From positions 11,110,001 through 11,174,000 of the forward strand of contig JAEMBT020000005.1 in the NCBI GenBank assembly GCA_018873245.2: a DNA stretch of 64,000 nucleotides. Direction: 5' to 3'. Below, piece after piece: positions 22,830 through 34,150 of this stretch. The position numbers were made by a program, and so were the translations under genes. Positions within the stretch are counted from its first letter, which is position 1. Each line of letters begins with the position of its first letter. The notes beneath the pieces are model-generated. The model saw only the letters and a list, made by a program, of their open reading frames with translations, was not told where the DNA came from and did not search any database. The DNA comes from Archegozetes longisetosus. Its lineage: Eukaryota; Arthropoda; Arachnida; Sarcoptiformes; Trhypochthoniidae.

Positions 22830-24082
22830 AACTACAATTATAACAACTAAATAGAATACTATTCTGTATTTTCTGATAATTAAAAACTGTTATTTATTAT
22901 TAGTGTTCTGAAATAAGATTACATTATAATACCCTCTAAATATTTTCATGAACCATAATTAGATCTATATAATAAAGATTTATACAAAGTCTTATCGTTA
23001 AATTGATACAGTCCCTTGAATTAATCAAATTTAAAGGGAAAGTTTCTTACGTCGCGTTTTCAAGTCTTCTTTTTATAATTTCAAAATTAAAATCAGCATT
23101 ACTCTAAGTTTTTTTTACCCAAATTTATACTAAAATCTCCTAGAAGTTTTACTTTCGAAGTTTTATTCTAACTTTAATAATAAATGTGAGCTAAATGAAG
23201 TTTAATGAGTGTACAATAAGAGTGAGATTCATGTTATTCCTATTAGAATTATAAGCAAAAATGAATATAATTCTTCTATCCCATTGTATAGATATTACTA
23301 AATTAATTCATGGTATGTTAACAGTATTTACCAACTGTTTATATGTTTGATGTAAATTTGAAGACATTTTTTCATCAATTTTACAATAAATAAGTTATGA
23401 AAAATGCAAAACAAATTAAGAATAACATTCAGAATTAAGGAAAAAATTATTTTCAAATTAATATTATCAGTATTTCTTAATTAAAATTTAATCACTATTT
23501 AAATTATAAAATTGTAAGTTAACTACCACTAAAACTGATTTTGTACAGTAGTTAATGCATGATAAAAAGAAATTTTCACTTAAAATGGCTTTTGAATTGA
23601 TAAGAAAATTATCTCCTTATCACTATCTTACAAGCATAAGTTTGTTCTATCTTCATAACTCATGACTCTAAATTTTATTCATATACCCAGATAAGTTCTT
23701 GCTTGTTATTTTTGATGTTAAGGTTGTTTTCAATATATAATAATTTGTTTTATTAATTGCTTTGTAAAACCTGCAACAAAAAGAATCGAAGAAAATATGA
23801 ACATATTATTGACAATAGAAAACTTGTTAATAATAAGCAACTTTTAACCAAAGTTGTTTCGTTAGTAGCCTATAGAAAGCAATTGAAGTACAAATGAACT
23901 ATAAAATGTTTTTTAGATTATAACTAAAAGTTATAAAATTAATTATATTATAAAAGGTAATTTTAACAATGATTTGAATCCAAAAGTTCATAATTTACTG
24001 ATCGGCTTTATTACTAGTTGTATTTATGTACAGAATAATTCTTTGATCTAAAGTTTTGTTGATTGAATATTTTGTTTAGTAA
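22830..24082. other. intergenic, nothing recognised
   Basis: AT-rich sequence downstream of the gustatory receptor. No paralogue fragment or element termini were noticed. Confidence 0.4.
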
Positions 24083-24084
24083 TA

Positions 24085-24166
24085 TTAGGTTGTAAACAAA
24101 GTTTTTTTCGTCTTTTTTAAACGAAATTTATGAAAAAAAAACGAAAAAACTTTGTTTACAACCTAA
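24085..24166. mobile_element. 82-bp hairpin MITE with TA target duplication
   Basis: TTAGGTTGTAAACAAAGTTT at 24085 and its inverse ending at 24166 form near-perfect arms of about 30 bases, separated by a short AT-rich loop. TA flanks both sides (24083-24084, 24167-24168). It is almost entirely terminal repeat, like the smallest Tc1/mariner-derived MITEs. Confidence 0.85.
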
Positions 24167-24654
24167 TAATTTGATTTATCTTCTGTATAACAAAATAATA
24201 AATATAATATTTTAGAAGTGTTAATAAAATAGTATTTTTCATATATTTATTAATCCAATTGCATTTGCATTAGCTTCTATTATAATCAATAGTCACTTAG
24301 TTTAATTGTGCTATTATGTTAAGTGAATAAAGATTCAATAACTTATTGTTTTAGTGAAAGCTTGAGAAAGAAGATATTTTTCAAGTAAAGTTAAGCTATT
24401 AAATAGAAGAACCCAATTATATAGCTTTCAAGTAGATGATTTGAGAAGAGATTCTAAAGTATAAGTCAAAATTCTGTGTAGACTACAATTAATCAAGTAG
24501 TGTGATTAGGAGGGCACTTTAAATTTAGCAACGAAACAAGAGATTATAGAACCCAGCTCAGGGTATTTTTTAAGAGAATTTTTGTGTCGTCAAATTGAAG
24601 TTTCAGAGATTTTTTGAAATTCTTGAATTTATTTAAAAGGAAGCAGATTAAATT

Positions 24655-24770
24655 CTAGTTCCATATGCATTCACTGGTGAAAAATTTACTGTAGGTGACT
24701 TTCCATCGTTAAATTCTTGTGGAAAGTTTGTCGAAATTTCGAGATGTCCAGGAATCGTAAAAGTTTGGAA
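24655..24770 (+). pseudogene. NlpC/P60 relic, copy 4
   Basis: A 116-base remnant of P60 exon 2: VPYAFTGEKFTVGDFPSLN, then SCGKFVEISRCPGIVKV, aligning with VPYVFGGGNINGK and the DCSGL to GKVIA region. No signal exon and no second half remain. A cysteine survives, but the surrounding motif does not. Confidence 0.65.
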
Positions 24771-25962
24771 TTTACAAGCGATTATAAATTTATTTCCATA
24801 TAATATTTAGTTTACGATATTAATCTCTTTTAGCTCTATCTACAACAAGTACTTTCAATTGAAAATTTGAGAATTTAATTGTGTGTAGCTAGTTTTATCT
24901 GTGTGTTTAAATGAGAGTAAAAACAGAAAAATTTGAATTTTTTATAATTCAATAATGAAATTATCAGATTTAGACGAATGTATATTAATGAGATGATTGT
25001 AACTAGATTCGAGAATCTTTTCGGGAACTTAGTGAATATAAAACAAGAAAACTATGAGGGATAAAAACTGATCATGAGACGTTTGTATTATTACAATTGT
25101 GCAAATAAAGTTAAACTCAAATGTTAAACACAATAGTTCTTTAGTATTACATGTCTTATTATGATACTTATCTTTTTGCATATCGATCAGATGCAACTTA
25201 TGAATAAAGCTTGAAGCAAATATAAGAAAATATTCATCTACTAATTAGTATGCTTGAGATAAAAAAACAAGTGTTTTCTTAATATAACAGTTTTTATTTA
25301 TTCTATATTGAATAAGATATTTTCTGTTTACTTTTAATCGAATATAAATAGATAAAATTTTTTGAATTTAATGCAAAATGTACTGTAGTTCTGAAAGATT
25401 TTACTTCTCAAGTTTTTCACCTCTCAATCAGAAATAGAATATACTTTTTATCATTATTTAAAATTTCGAGAGTAAATCATATAAAGTACTTTCAGTTAAC
25501 GATAAATTTATGTGAAATCTAATCATCTTAATTGTAAGCTACATGAGGCTTTTAAGATGATTAATATTTGTATTATAAGTGTTTTCGACTTATATTAAAG
25601 TTATAGACCAGACGCTGTAATCAAATGCACATATCTCTTGTTGAGAAAATATAATAAATTTAATAAATTATTTCTCTGCATTAGCTTCAGATACTTTCAG
25701 AATAAAATCTGTTTTCATTTATCTAAGATAGCTACGTAGACAAAATATTAACTGCAGAATACTTGATAACATTTTCCTTCAGCTACAAGATTCTTAAATG
25801 TAAATATGAAAGTAGACTAACTGAAAAACATCTTTCTCTAAGTATATCAGCAACTATATATTAGAAAAACAGATATTCTTATAGAAAAATTCTCAGAATA
25901 ATCGTTGCCATATAAAATTGTTTTGTCTTATTTTTTAAAACTATCCTTAAGGTATATTTACA
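24771..25962. other. intergenic, nothing recognised
   Basis: AT-rich with no family pattern. An upstream exon of the ionotropic receptor at 25963 could lie here, but none was identified. Confidence 0.4.
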
Positions 25963-27666
25963 ATGAAAAGCTTGTGCTTCAATTACGACAGAAATGAAAC
26001 TATTATAGCAGAAAACTCGACAGATAAACTGGTGATTGGGATCTTTCCTAATGAGGTTGTAAAATAATCTAACTTTAGAATTTTAACTATTTCATTCAAC
26101 TCATTGCAGGTATTTAGTAATTACTCTTCAATAACCATTTGTCATAAAGCTATACATTTATTCGAAATTATGGAAAAAAACATGAATTTAAGGTGATTCT
26201 GAATGGCAAAAACTTCCTTAAAATAATAATGCTTTATCAAAAATTTTGAAAGATTAAACTATAGAATTGGAGATGAAAACGAAAGTGGGAGTCGCTTAAG
26301 AAATGGATCATGGAACGGAGCGTTAGGTCTAATTCATAAGGAAGTTAGTAAATGTTTATTTGCTTTAAACATATTTTCGATAACACAACAATTTTTCTAA
26401 TTCTATTCAACAAAGTTAGCTGACATAATAGCATCTCCCTATGTATGGAACGACGAAAGGCATAGTATTGTAGATTTTCTTGACACTATACCTGCTGGTC
26501 AACTCTTTGGAATATTGAGTGTTCCTCACATCACACCTGATAACAATATTCTCTCAATAATGAAAGGATTTTCAATTAATGTTTGGATTCTGATTATAAT
26601 AAGTTTTTTAATCATTAATTCCTTTGACTCAATTAAAGCCAAGTCTTGGAAACTGAGAATATTTATTGCAATTGATTATATAGTTATTTTTGTGGGAAAA
26701 AGTATGAATAATTTAGTATTCGCTAAATAGACTCGAAACCTATATTCAAATTAAAATTTTAATTTTAAGGCGTCAATTTGAAAAGTTATAATAGATGTTT
26801 ATTAATGATTTGGCTCGTTTCGTCTTTGGTGCTATACAACTATTTCGTGAGCGATATTTCAGCCTTATTAGTATCTAAAAGAGTGGATAGAATTGAAACG
26901 ATCCAAGATCTGATAAGAACTGACGTGAACATACTGGTTGTCAGAGAATCGAATGTTCACAAAGTGATTAGAAAAGTAAATTTATTCAAGATATTGAATG
27001 TTTCTTTTTGTGATCCATCTTTTCAAATTTACAGGAATACCAGTTTTTGTTGCCAAAGCTTGAATTCATTGAATATACTGAAATTTTCGATATAGATTTG
27101 ATTTTAAAATTAGTCCATTCACATTATGTTTTTATATCACCAGACAAGGCATTGAGAAAATTAATAGACTACTACTATCAGTTCAATTTAATACTAACAG
27201 GAGAAGACAAATATTTTCACATAGCTGGTTATCCTGTAAGAAAATCACTCAATCAAGCTCTTAAATTAAAATTAGCGAAATTGTAAGAATATTTAATTTT
27301 TTCTACAATGGACTAAATGATTAATATATTTTGTTTAGGAATAAAATTTTACGTCAGACTGGAATTGAAGAGTTCAAACAGAAGAATATTATTAACTTTT
27401 ATAAAAATTTGAAAAAGATGAGAGATGGGTTTTCTGATAAAGTCAGTGGTCAGCTCAATCACGATACTGAGAGTGATAGCAATCGTCAAATTATCAGAAT
27501 TAATAATTTACTGATAGGTTTCATTATTTTAGTATTTGGGAGTATCATTTCATTCATAGTATTTTTTATAGAAAAATATACTGAAATAATATTTAGTTTA
27601 ATCGATAAAATTATGAAAATAATGCATAAATCAAAATTATTGAATAAAATATGTGCTCAATTTTGA
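25963..27666 (+). CDS. divergent ionotropic receptor (iGluR family), seven exons
   Basis: Exons 25963-26055, 26110-26192, 26265-26343, 26416-26701, 26770-26975, 27035-27282 and 27339-27666 join in consistent phases to about 440 residues. There is no amino-terminal domain, as in ionotropic receptors (IRs), which are chemosensory cation channels. Ligand-binding lobe S1 is marked by NGSWNGALGLIHKELAD, the classic iGluR motif. M1 is FSINVWILIIISFLIIN; a second segment is IFIAIDYIVIFVG. M3 is MIWLVSSLVLYNYFVSDISA followed by LLV; the invariant SYTANLAAF of iGluRs is replaced, as is usual in IRs. Lobe S2 covers the YYQFNLILTGEDKYF region. M4 is LLIGFIILVFGSIISFIVFF. The initiation codon is the least certain point, because no signal peptide is evident at MKSLCFNYDRN and another exon may lie upstream. 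The ligand is unknown. Confidence 0.82.
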
Positions 27667-29585
27667 GAAAATTGTGTGTAATTCATAATCAGAGACAACT
27701 TTCTAGAACTTGAAACTAGCAAAATACCTAGAATTGTAAAACATGTAGGACTTGTGAAACGATGCTTTTAGAAGTTTATTAAAAAGTATGAATAATTCAA
27801 TACTTTAAACCCCATTCTCTACAAAAATATTATTTCCTAAAAAATAGAAATAAATAGAAAATAAAATTTCTGAAAAACAAATAATCCAGTTCTAGAGAAA
27901 GATTTTTTCACTGAAGAGTATTAATTTAAGGTTTATAAACATATCTGCCTAGATACTCTGTAAAACATCATGAATTGAAAATGTATATTACTTGATTTTA
28001 TTTTAGGGTAATGTAAACACGGTTCTTTTAAATAACATGTCTTGAAAATGTATTTTTACTATTTCAGACTTCATAAAATAGAAATATTATAAAAAAGTCT
28101 TGATAGTCAATCGGAGTTTATTTTCGATTTACAACCACATAGTGTTATTCTAGTATAACATGTTCAGAAAAAGTGGTAAAGCAAAACTTAAGAATTATAT
28201 TGGAAAACTGATATTAGTGAAGGAATCTAAGCTATTTTATTGCACTGAAATTAAAGGTTCGGCAAACAATAAAATAATTGAAAAAGTACTCCAAAAATCA
28301 CTAAAACTATGATTTAATAATAATTTAAATTATGAAAATATATTTTTAACTATCAGTGACCAGGCAAAATAAATGCTTAAATTTGTAAATAAATCTATCG
28401 CTTAAAGTATTTTTGCCTAAAATTCTATTGAAACTGGAATTCAAGATAAATATTAAGATGGTGATGAAAATGGGATACTCAGTTTTATTTCTTTATTACT
28501 TTAATAGAGATCTTATAATTAGCGAAAAATCATTTCAAGTGAGTATTCAAGTAATAAAATAATATTCACAAAAACTCCCAAACGTCGTACTCAAAATTTT
28601 AGTTCATTTTTACCAGAAATTTTTTCACTTTTCTATGTGTGTACATGGAGTTTTTCCAAGAAGTGGCGTGCCACCCAAAGAATTCAATTGAAACAAACAC
28701 TCTAAAAGTCTCGTTTAACTTAAGTTGTAAAATCTGTTTATTTTAAGATATTATCATTGAAATTACTAACTAGAAAAGTTAAAGGAATTCTAAATATGAC
28801 TTAATAACATTTTATTTAATTTAATTGAAGCGATATAATACATTTTACTTAATTCTTTAAAACACATCAAATATATCTGAACTAAAACCTATTCTCATAG
28901 ACCTAACGCGAAATATTGGTTTTTAACTCAGAACTTTTCTGATTTACGCATAATAGGAAATTCAACTTAATCTAACATAATTTGAATAAAAATCTGTTTT
29001 CGTCTTTCACCTTTAGTTAAATACTTATATTTATTTCTACTTATGATATTTTCAGTCATATCTTCGATGAGGAAAACCTGTAACTTCAACCCTTTTGATT
29101 TGCGGCGGATATGACTCTTTGCTCTACTCATCGAGTACTATTTGTATACTATGTTTGGCGTTGATATGCCTCATAAGGCTATCCTAAAGAATAGAGATCT
29201 TATAGAGATTTAATTGTATCAATGATTTGTTAATATACCGTAATTGGTTCGAAGTGATCAATGCATGTAATTGGGGATCATATTTTTGGGAATGCTGTAT
29301 ATAATCAATATAAATGTTGCTGTTTGGCAAAAAAATTTTGTAAAGTTTTGTTTTTGTATAATTTTGTATAAGTATCGTTTTGAATAATAATTTCTAAATG
29401 ACTTCAAACTTTAGTCTTTCATAATGATAGTTTGTTAATGCAATGCACATTTTGAACGATAGTCTTGATTCATTTACAGTGTGCACAAGAGTTAACTTTT
29501 TAAAAGCCGCATATTAACAAAAGTTTAAAGGTCTTTGTCTCATCTCTGATATCTCTTATCTATTTTATAATACGTGCATAAGGTT
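27667..29585. other. intergenic, nothing recognised
   Basis: AT-rich with no supported gene between the plus-strand receptor and the hAT-derived element. Confidence 0.4.
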
Positions 29586-29599
29586 TTATAAATAGATAG

Positions 29600-30225
29600 C
29601 AGTGGCAAAATACACGAAAAAATTTTTTGTTGATGTATTATACATGTATAATACATGTATATTATGTATAATACATGTATTTTCTTAAATAAAGGGATTT
29701 TATTGAAAATAAAAGATAAATTCGCAAATAATGATAGATGAATGCTTGAATATAGAGTAATTAAACAAGTAAAGAATTTATTTGACAATTGAAACATTAA
29801 GTAAAAGATTGTAAAAATTTATTCCACTATAAAAATTGAAAATCAGTTTTCTTCGTTTTCAATGATCATTAAATCTTCATCCGAATTATCGTCGCATTCT
29901 TCATAGAGAAAATCTGTTCAAACAAACTTTTAAAAAGGAACGATATAAGAAAGTTTGGCAATAGTTTCAATCACCTTTATTATTATAATTAATTGTGAAG
30001 TATTCCCAAACACAAGATTTAGGTTTTTTGTGACCCATTGTTATCATTAAAATAATCATAAAAACAACAAAAGTTTAAAACAATTTTTAAAAAAGGTTAT
30101 TGAATAGAAATTTAAATGGCGCTTCATGTACTATACATCAAACCTCAAAAATCGAAATGTATTATACATGTATTATACACGTATAATACACAATGTATTA
30201 TACATCTAATGTATCTCTGCCACCG
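29600..30225 (-). mobile_element. internally deleted hAT transposon, CAGTGGCA termini
   Basis: CAGTGGCA at 29600 and TGCCACCG ending at 30225 are inverted ends of hAT type (CAGTGGC). Behind each end are repeated palindromes of TGTATTATACATGTATAATACA kind. The string TTATAAATAGA lies beside both ends (29586-29596 and 30226-30236), with a 3-base offset on the left, so the target duplication is approximate. Inside is a short two-exon coding remnant on the minus strand. Confidence 0.72.
29843..30047 (-). pseudogene. hAT transposase remnant: start of a BED finger spliced to an acidic tail
   Basis: Exon 1 (30047-29975) reads MITMGHKKPKSCVWEYF followed by TINYNNK, the opening of a BED-type zinc finger (S.VW.YF), but stops before the zinc-binding Cys pair. 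A 61-base intron (GTGATT...TGAACAG) joins in phase to exon 2 (29913-29843), DFLYEECDDNSDEDLMII then ENEEN and a stop, like the acidic C-terminal tail of hAT transposases. The result would be 47 residues, with the dimerisation and catalytic parts deleted. Whether it is expressed is unknown; the precise in-phase splice may be inherited from the parent element. Confidence 0.55.
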
Positions 30226-30666
30226 TTATAAATAGACAAAAATTCAATATGTATTCAACTAAAGAGAAAATTAATATAAGACTCAAACTGTAGACTGTAA
30301 TATACATAAGACTATGATTATGTATCATTAAAATTGGGAGACATTTTTCCAGTATTTTGGAGTAAATTATTTTATACTGAATATAATTAGTTAAAACCTT
30401 ATTTGTTATGCTTATAAGTTATTAAAATAATAGTTATTCCTATATTAGTTATAGATGTTATGCGATTTTTTGAAGTTGACACTTAACTCGTGGGCATAGT
30501 ATATGTATGATTGTTATCCTGATTAAGCAACATAAAAGTTGAATTATTTGCTACTCCTCGATAATATCAGTGAACATAAGGTGGAGCCCATTATTAAAAT
30601 AGCATACGTTTTAAGGGTATATTGGATACACCCAATACCTACGAAGCATGATTGACAGCATTGACA

Positions 30667-32106
30667 TCACAGCAGCATCTCTATTATGAAAATAATCACT
30701 GGAAATAGAATAAGTACTAATAGCGCATAAAACAATTTTTTAAAATCATCCAAACTGAGAGGCATATATTCATATTGCTTATCCTCTTCAATACGTCCCA
30801 ATTTAAGTGCATAGTTATTACAATCTAGAGTGTCTTTAAGCCAATAATCATATATTCCACTTTCAATAAGATTGCAAATTCTTTAAAAGAAAATTTTCAT
30901 CAAAACTCAAATTGATTTCAAATCTGGTTTTGAAAAATGATTCATTTCTTACACTTTGTTGATTGAATCAGTAATGTTTTTAGGGTTATGCTTAGATAAT
31001 AATATAAAATATGGCAAAACTAATTGATTAGATTTTGAACGATATAAGTTTGAATAATTCAATAATTTTGTTGCGTAATAATAATCTAGAAATGGCTGGT
31101 CGCTGACTAATGCATAATTTCCTTTCGAAATCTTATCGAAAATATTTTTCTCCCAAATATTAATCGTTTCGGGTTCAACAATTTCTGGGATGCATTTGTC
31201 CAAAAACTTTTCGTAATAGGGTTCTTTAGGATCAGACATATACTCATGAGCGCTCTCTCCTTCAAAAACTGTGAAATTTATCTGTTTACCTGCTAAATCT
31301 TCTAGAGAATCGATTTTATCATAAATTGTCTCATGGATCAAGAATGTTAACAGAACTCCAGACAAAGCCCATATCAAAATCATAGAACCAAAAGTCCAAA
31401 ACATCGTTATTGAAGCTGTTCTTTTTTTAAGATCAATATTTCTGAGTATTTGATAAAGAATAATAGCGAAATAATCCATAAATATATCAATATCTTTGTC
31501 TATTATTGAACTCAAAGTTGAAACTAACAAATAGGAAAATATAAAACATATCCAAACTTCAAGACTAAATACGTGGAAGAAAGAAAATGGAGAATCTATA
31601 GTTTTCTTGGCAGAAAGCATGCTAATCATTGCCACTTCACCCATAGATTGAGAAAATTCTACGTGTTTTGACATGTTATTTATTTTCATAGGCGGATACG
31701 GATATAAAACAAAGCTGATTCCTTTTTTGTATATTACATCTAAACTATTTTGATATTCTTCTGTTAATATTTGTACATAACTTAAGCTGAAAAAAATTAA
31801 GTTTTTCATTATTTGAATTATTTTATCCATTTATAGCAAAGTAAAGTGATATTTATTAAAACAAGAATTTGTCATTTTAATCATATTGAATATTATGAAA
31901 ACTTACTTTGATTTCAAGGTTTTTGATATTTCGATAGCAATTCCTAGAAGCGGCCCACATATTGATGTAGTTTCATTGACAACATTCGTTTCAACAAACG
32001 GCTGCCAAATGGATGCCGAAAATTTCAAAGATTCAGTTTGTGAAATTTTTTCATTGAATGACACTGGAATGCCCAGAGTGAAATTCTCGCAAAAACGGGA
32101 GATCAT
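30667..32106 (-). CDS. divergent ionotropic receptor (iGluR family), three exons
   Basis: Exons 32106-31907, 31786-30953 and 30880-30667 join in phase 2 at both junctions to about 415 residues. The first exon gives part of lobe S1 ending CGPLLGIAIEISKTLKS. The second contains FVLYPYPPMKINNMSKHVEF, M1 (VFSLEVWICFIFSYLLVST), M3 (MFWTFGSMILIWALSGVLLT) and most of S2, with DSLEDLAGKQINFTVFEG and VSDQPFLDYYY. The third holds NLIESGIYDYWLKDT and M4 (LFYALLVLILFPVIIFIIE), in the order and spacing of insect and mite IRs. Donors are AAAGTAAG and GTGTAAGA. The start at 32106 is the first Met after a stop and could be preceded by another exon. It faces the 25.9-kb receptor, but the two sequences are not close, so this is not a recent tandem pair. 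The ligand is unknown. Confidence 0.8.
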
Positions 32107-32129
32107 TTTCCAAAGTGTTTATTTTTAAA

Positions 32130-33700
32130 TTTGATTTTTCGTTGGAATTTCCTAGCAGATTGTTTAAAGTGAAGAAACACTTGTAATTAAAAAAATAATC
32201 AATCCAAATACATAACGATTATAGAAAAGTTGAGCTTAAGAAATTGACTGTCTGCTGTCAAATAATTCGTGGAAAAAATTCTTTAATTGAAAAATTTTCA
32301 TTCTATTTGTACTGTACCTTTAGATAAAATTTCTTTCTATAAAATCTAGTAACTGACAGCACAGCTGAATAAAGTTTTGGTTTTTATCTTGAATTTTAAT
32401 TAAGTTTATAAATAGAGTGCGTTTTATTTTTTACCTATTTTATTTTTATTACTTCTCAATTTTAACGAAAGTGCACAAATAAAGTTGATTTCATTTTCAA
32501 TACTCAACAAGAAATTAAAGCATTTAAAATGTAAAAACACTTGGTCTTATTAAGACTTATTATAAAGATAATTTTTATAAGAAGTAAGTCAAATTTTGGA
32601 GTCAAAATAGTAATTAATTTTTTCATTGTATATCAGCTGATTACCTGAAATTCTGGATTTATTTGTCTTATTAAGTCTAGTAATCCGTTATAAGATAATG
32701 AATTAAGAATAGAAACAAAATTTTTTCTCATCTCTGTTTCATTAATTAATCCGGAAAAGCACTTAAAAATAAGACTCACCGATTGAACTCACCAAATTAG
32801 GACTCATAAATTTCAATAATAAATTTTTCATACTCTTATCTCGATTCCTAATTAAGAATATAAATTTATTCGATCATTTTATAAATTTTTGTATGGGATC
32901 GTTAAAAATATTGAACAATTACAAAAAAATTTTATGCTATTTTATTAGCGATAAATAGTGAACATAAGGGGAGCACTAAATGTCATACTGTACGTCAAAC
33001 TAATTAATTTTTATATTTTCATTCATTGTTACCTCAATCGATGGCACTTTTTAATTAAATAAATGATTTCAATAAGATGAAGACAAACATTAATCAGAGT
33101 ATAATGAGTTTCCATTTCATAATATTGGATAATTAAGCATTTCCAGCCCTTAGTTATGCATTTTGGTTTTAGAGCTCGAGCTGGAACGGCAAAATAATAA
33201 CATAAACGATTGCATATAATACATAACGTAACACATAACCATTATTTTCAATCGAAATCATTTTATTCTAGAGTTTTATACCTCTATAAAACATAGATTG
33301 AAGCGATTCATTTTATTTATCATAGTTTCATATAATAATATTAGTAAGAAATAAAATCATAAATACATAATGATTATAAACATCATAAATAAGGATAATA
33401 TGGTGCTCATTAGATTATCATTATTGCTATTATTAAAGTGAGGAAGCAATTTTGCTTTTCAAAACTTTACATTAAAATTAAAAATAAGAAAATGATTCAC
33501 GTATTCTTAACATTATATTTCCTGATATGTTAGTATAACTTGCATTAAGTATCAAAGAATACCAAACTAAACAGATCTTGAACCGTATTTGCAAAATCCA
33601 ATATTGCTAAAGTGGAAGAAGCATTCATATATCTAAAATTTTTAAAGCGATTCAAGTTAAAAAATTAAGCTTAATTCATTTTTAAGCCTATAAAATAGGT
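32130..33700. other. intergenic, nothing recognised
   Basis: AT-rich. Any missing 5' exon of the minus-strand receptor would be expected in its first kilobase; none could be identified. Confidence 0.4.
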
Positions 33701-33710
33701 ACAATAGTAT

Positions 33711-34142
33711 TAGGGTGACCGAGTCAAAAACTTTTAAATGCGGGACAACAGAATTTTGGCCCCCTTGCAAAATTTTTTTAAAGAGTTTTAACCTGATTGA
33801 AGTTACAAATCACAGTTTGAAATAACAATTATTTGAAATATAAACTAAAGACTTGATTGAGAACTGCACTTTATAAGAGTCACACGATGTGAATGAAAAC
33901 AAGGTATCAGATAAATGGATTAAAACTCTTTATCTAAAGGCTTCTACATATTTTAAGATAAGAAACGTGTTGACAATAAAATTACGTTATTTGCATTAAA
34001 TAAAAACACACAGTGGAAATCTGTTAAGATAAATCTTAAAATGTGTGATGTTTTCCGTCCCGCAAAGGGTGCATACGGCATGCAGGACACAACTCTTAAA
34101 TGTGGGACAATCCCGCACAATGCAGGACACTTGGTCACCCTA
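33711..34142. mobile_element. hAT-type MITE, 432 bp, exact 8-bp TSD
   Basis: TAGGGTGACC at 33711 and GGTCACCCTA ending at 34142, flanked by AATAGTAT exactly on both sides (33703-33710, 34143-34150). Just inside, both ends carry GCGGGAC-type blocks (AAATGCGGGAC on the left; CCCGCACAATGCAGGACAC on the right). It is the same family as 61667-62100, in the opposite orientation. The 104-codon minus-strand ORF across the right end is an artefact of the repeat. Confidence 0.92.
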
Positions 34143-34150
34143 AATAGTAT

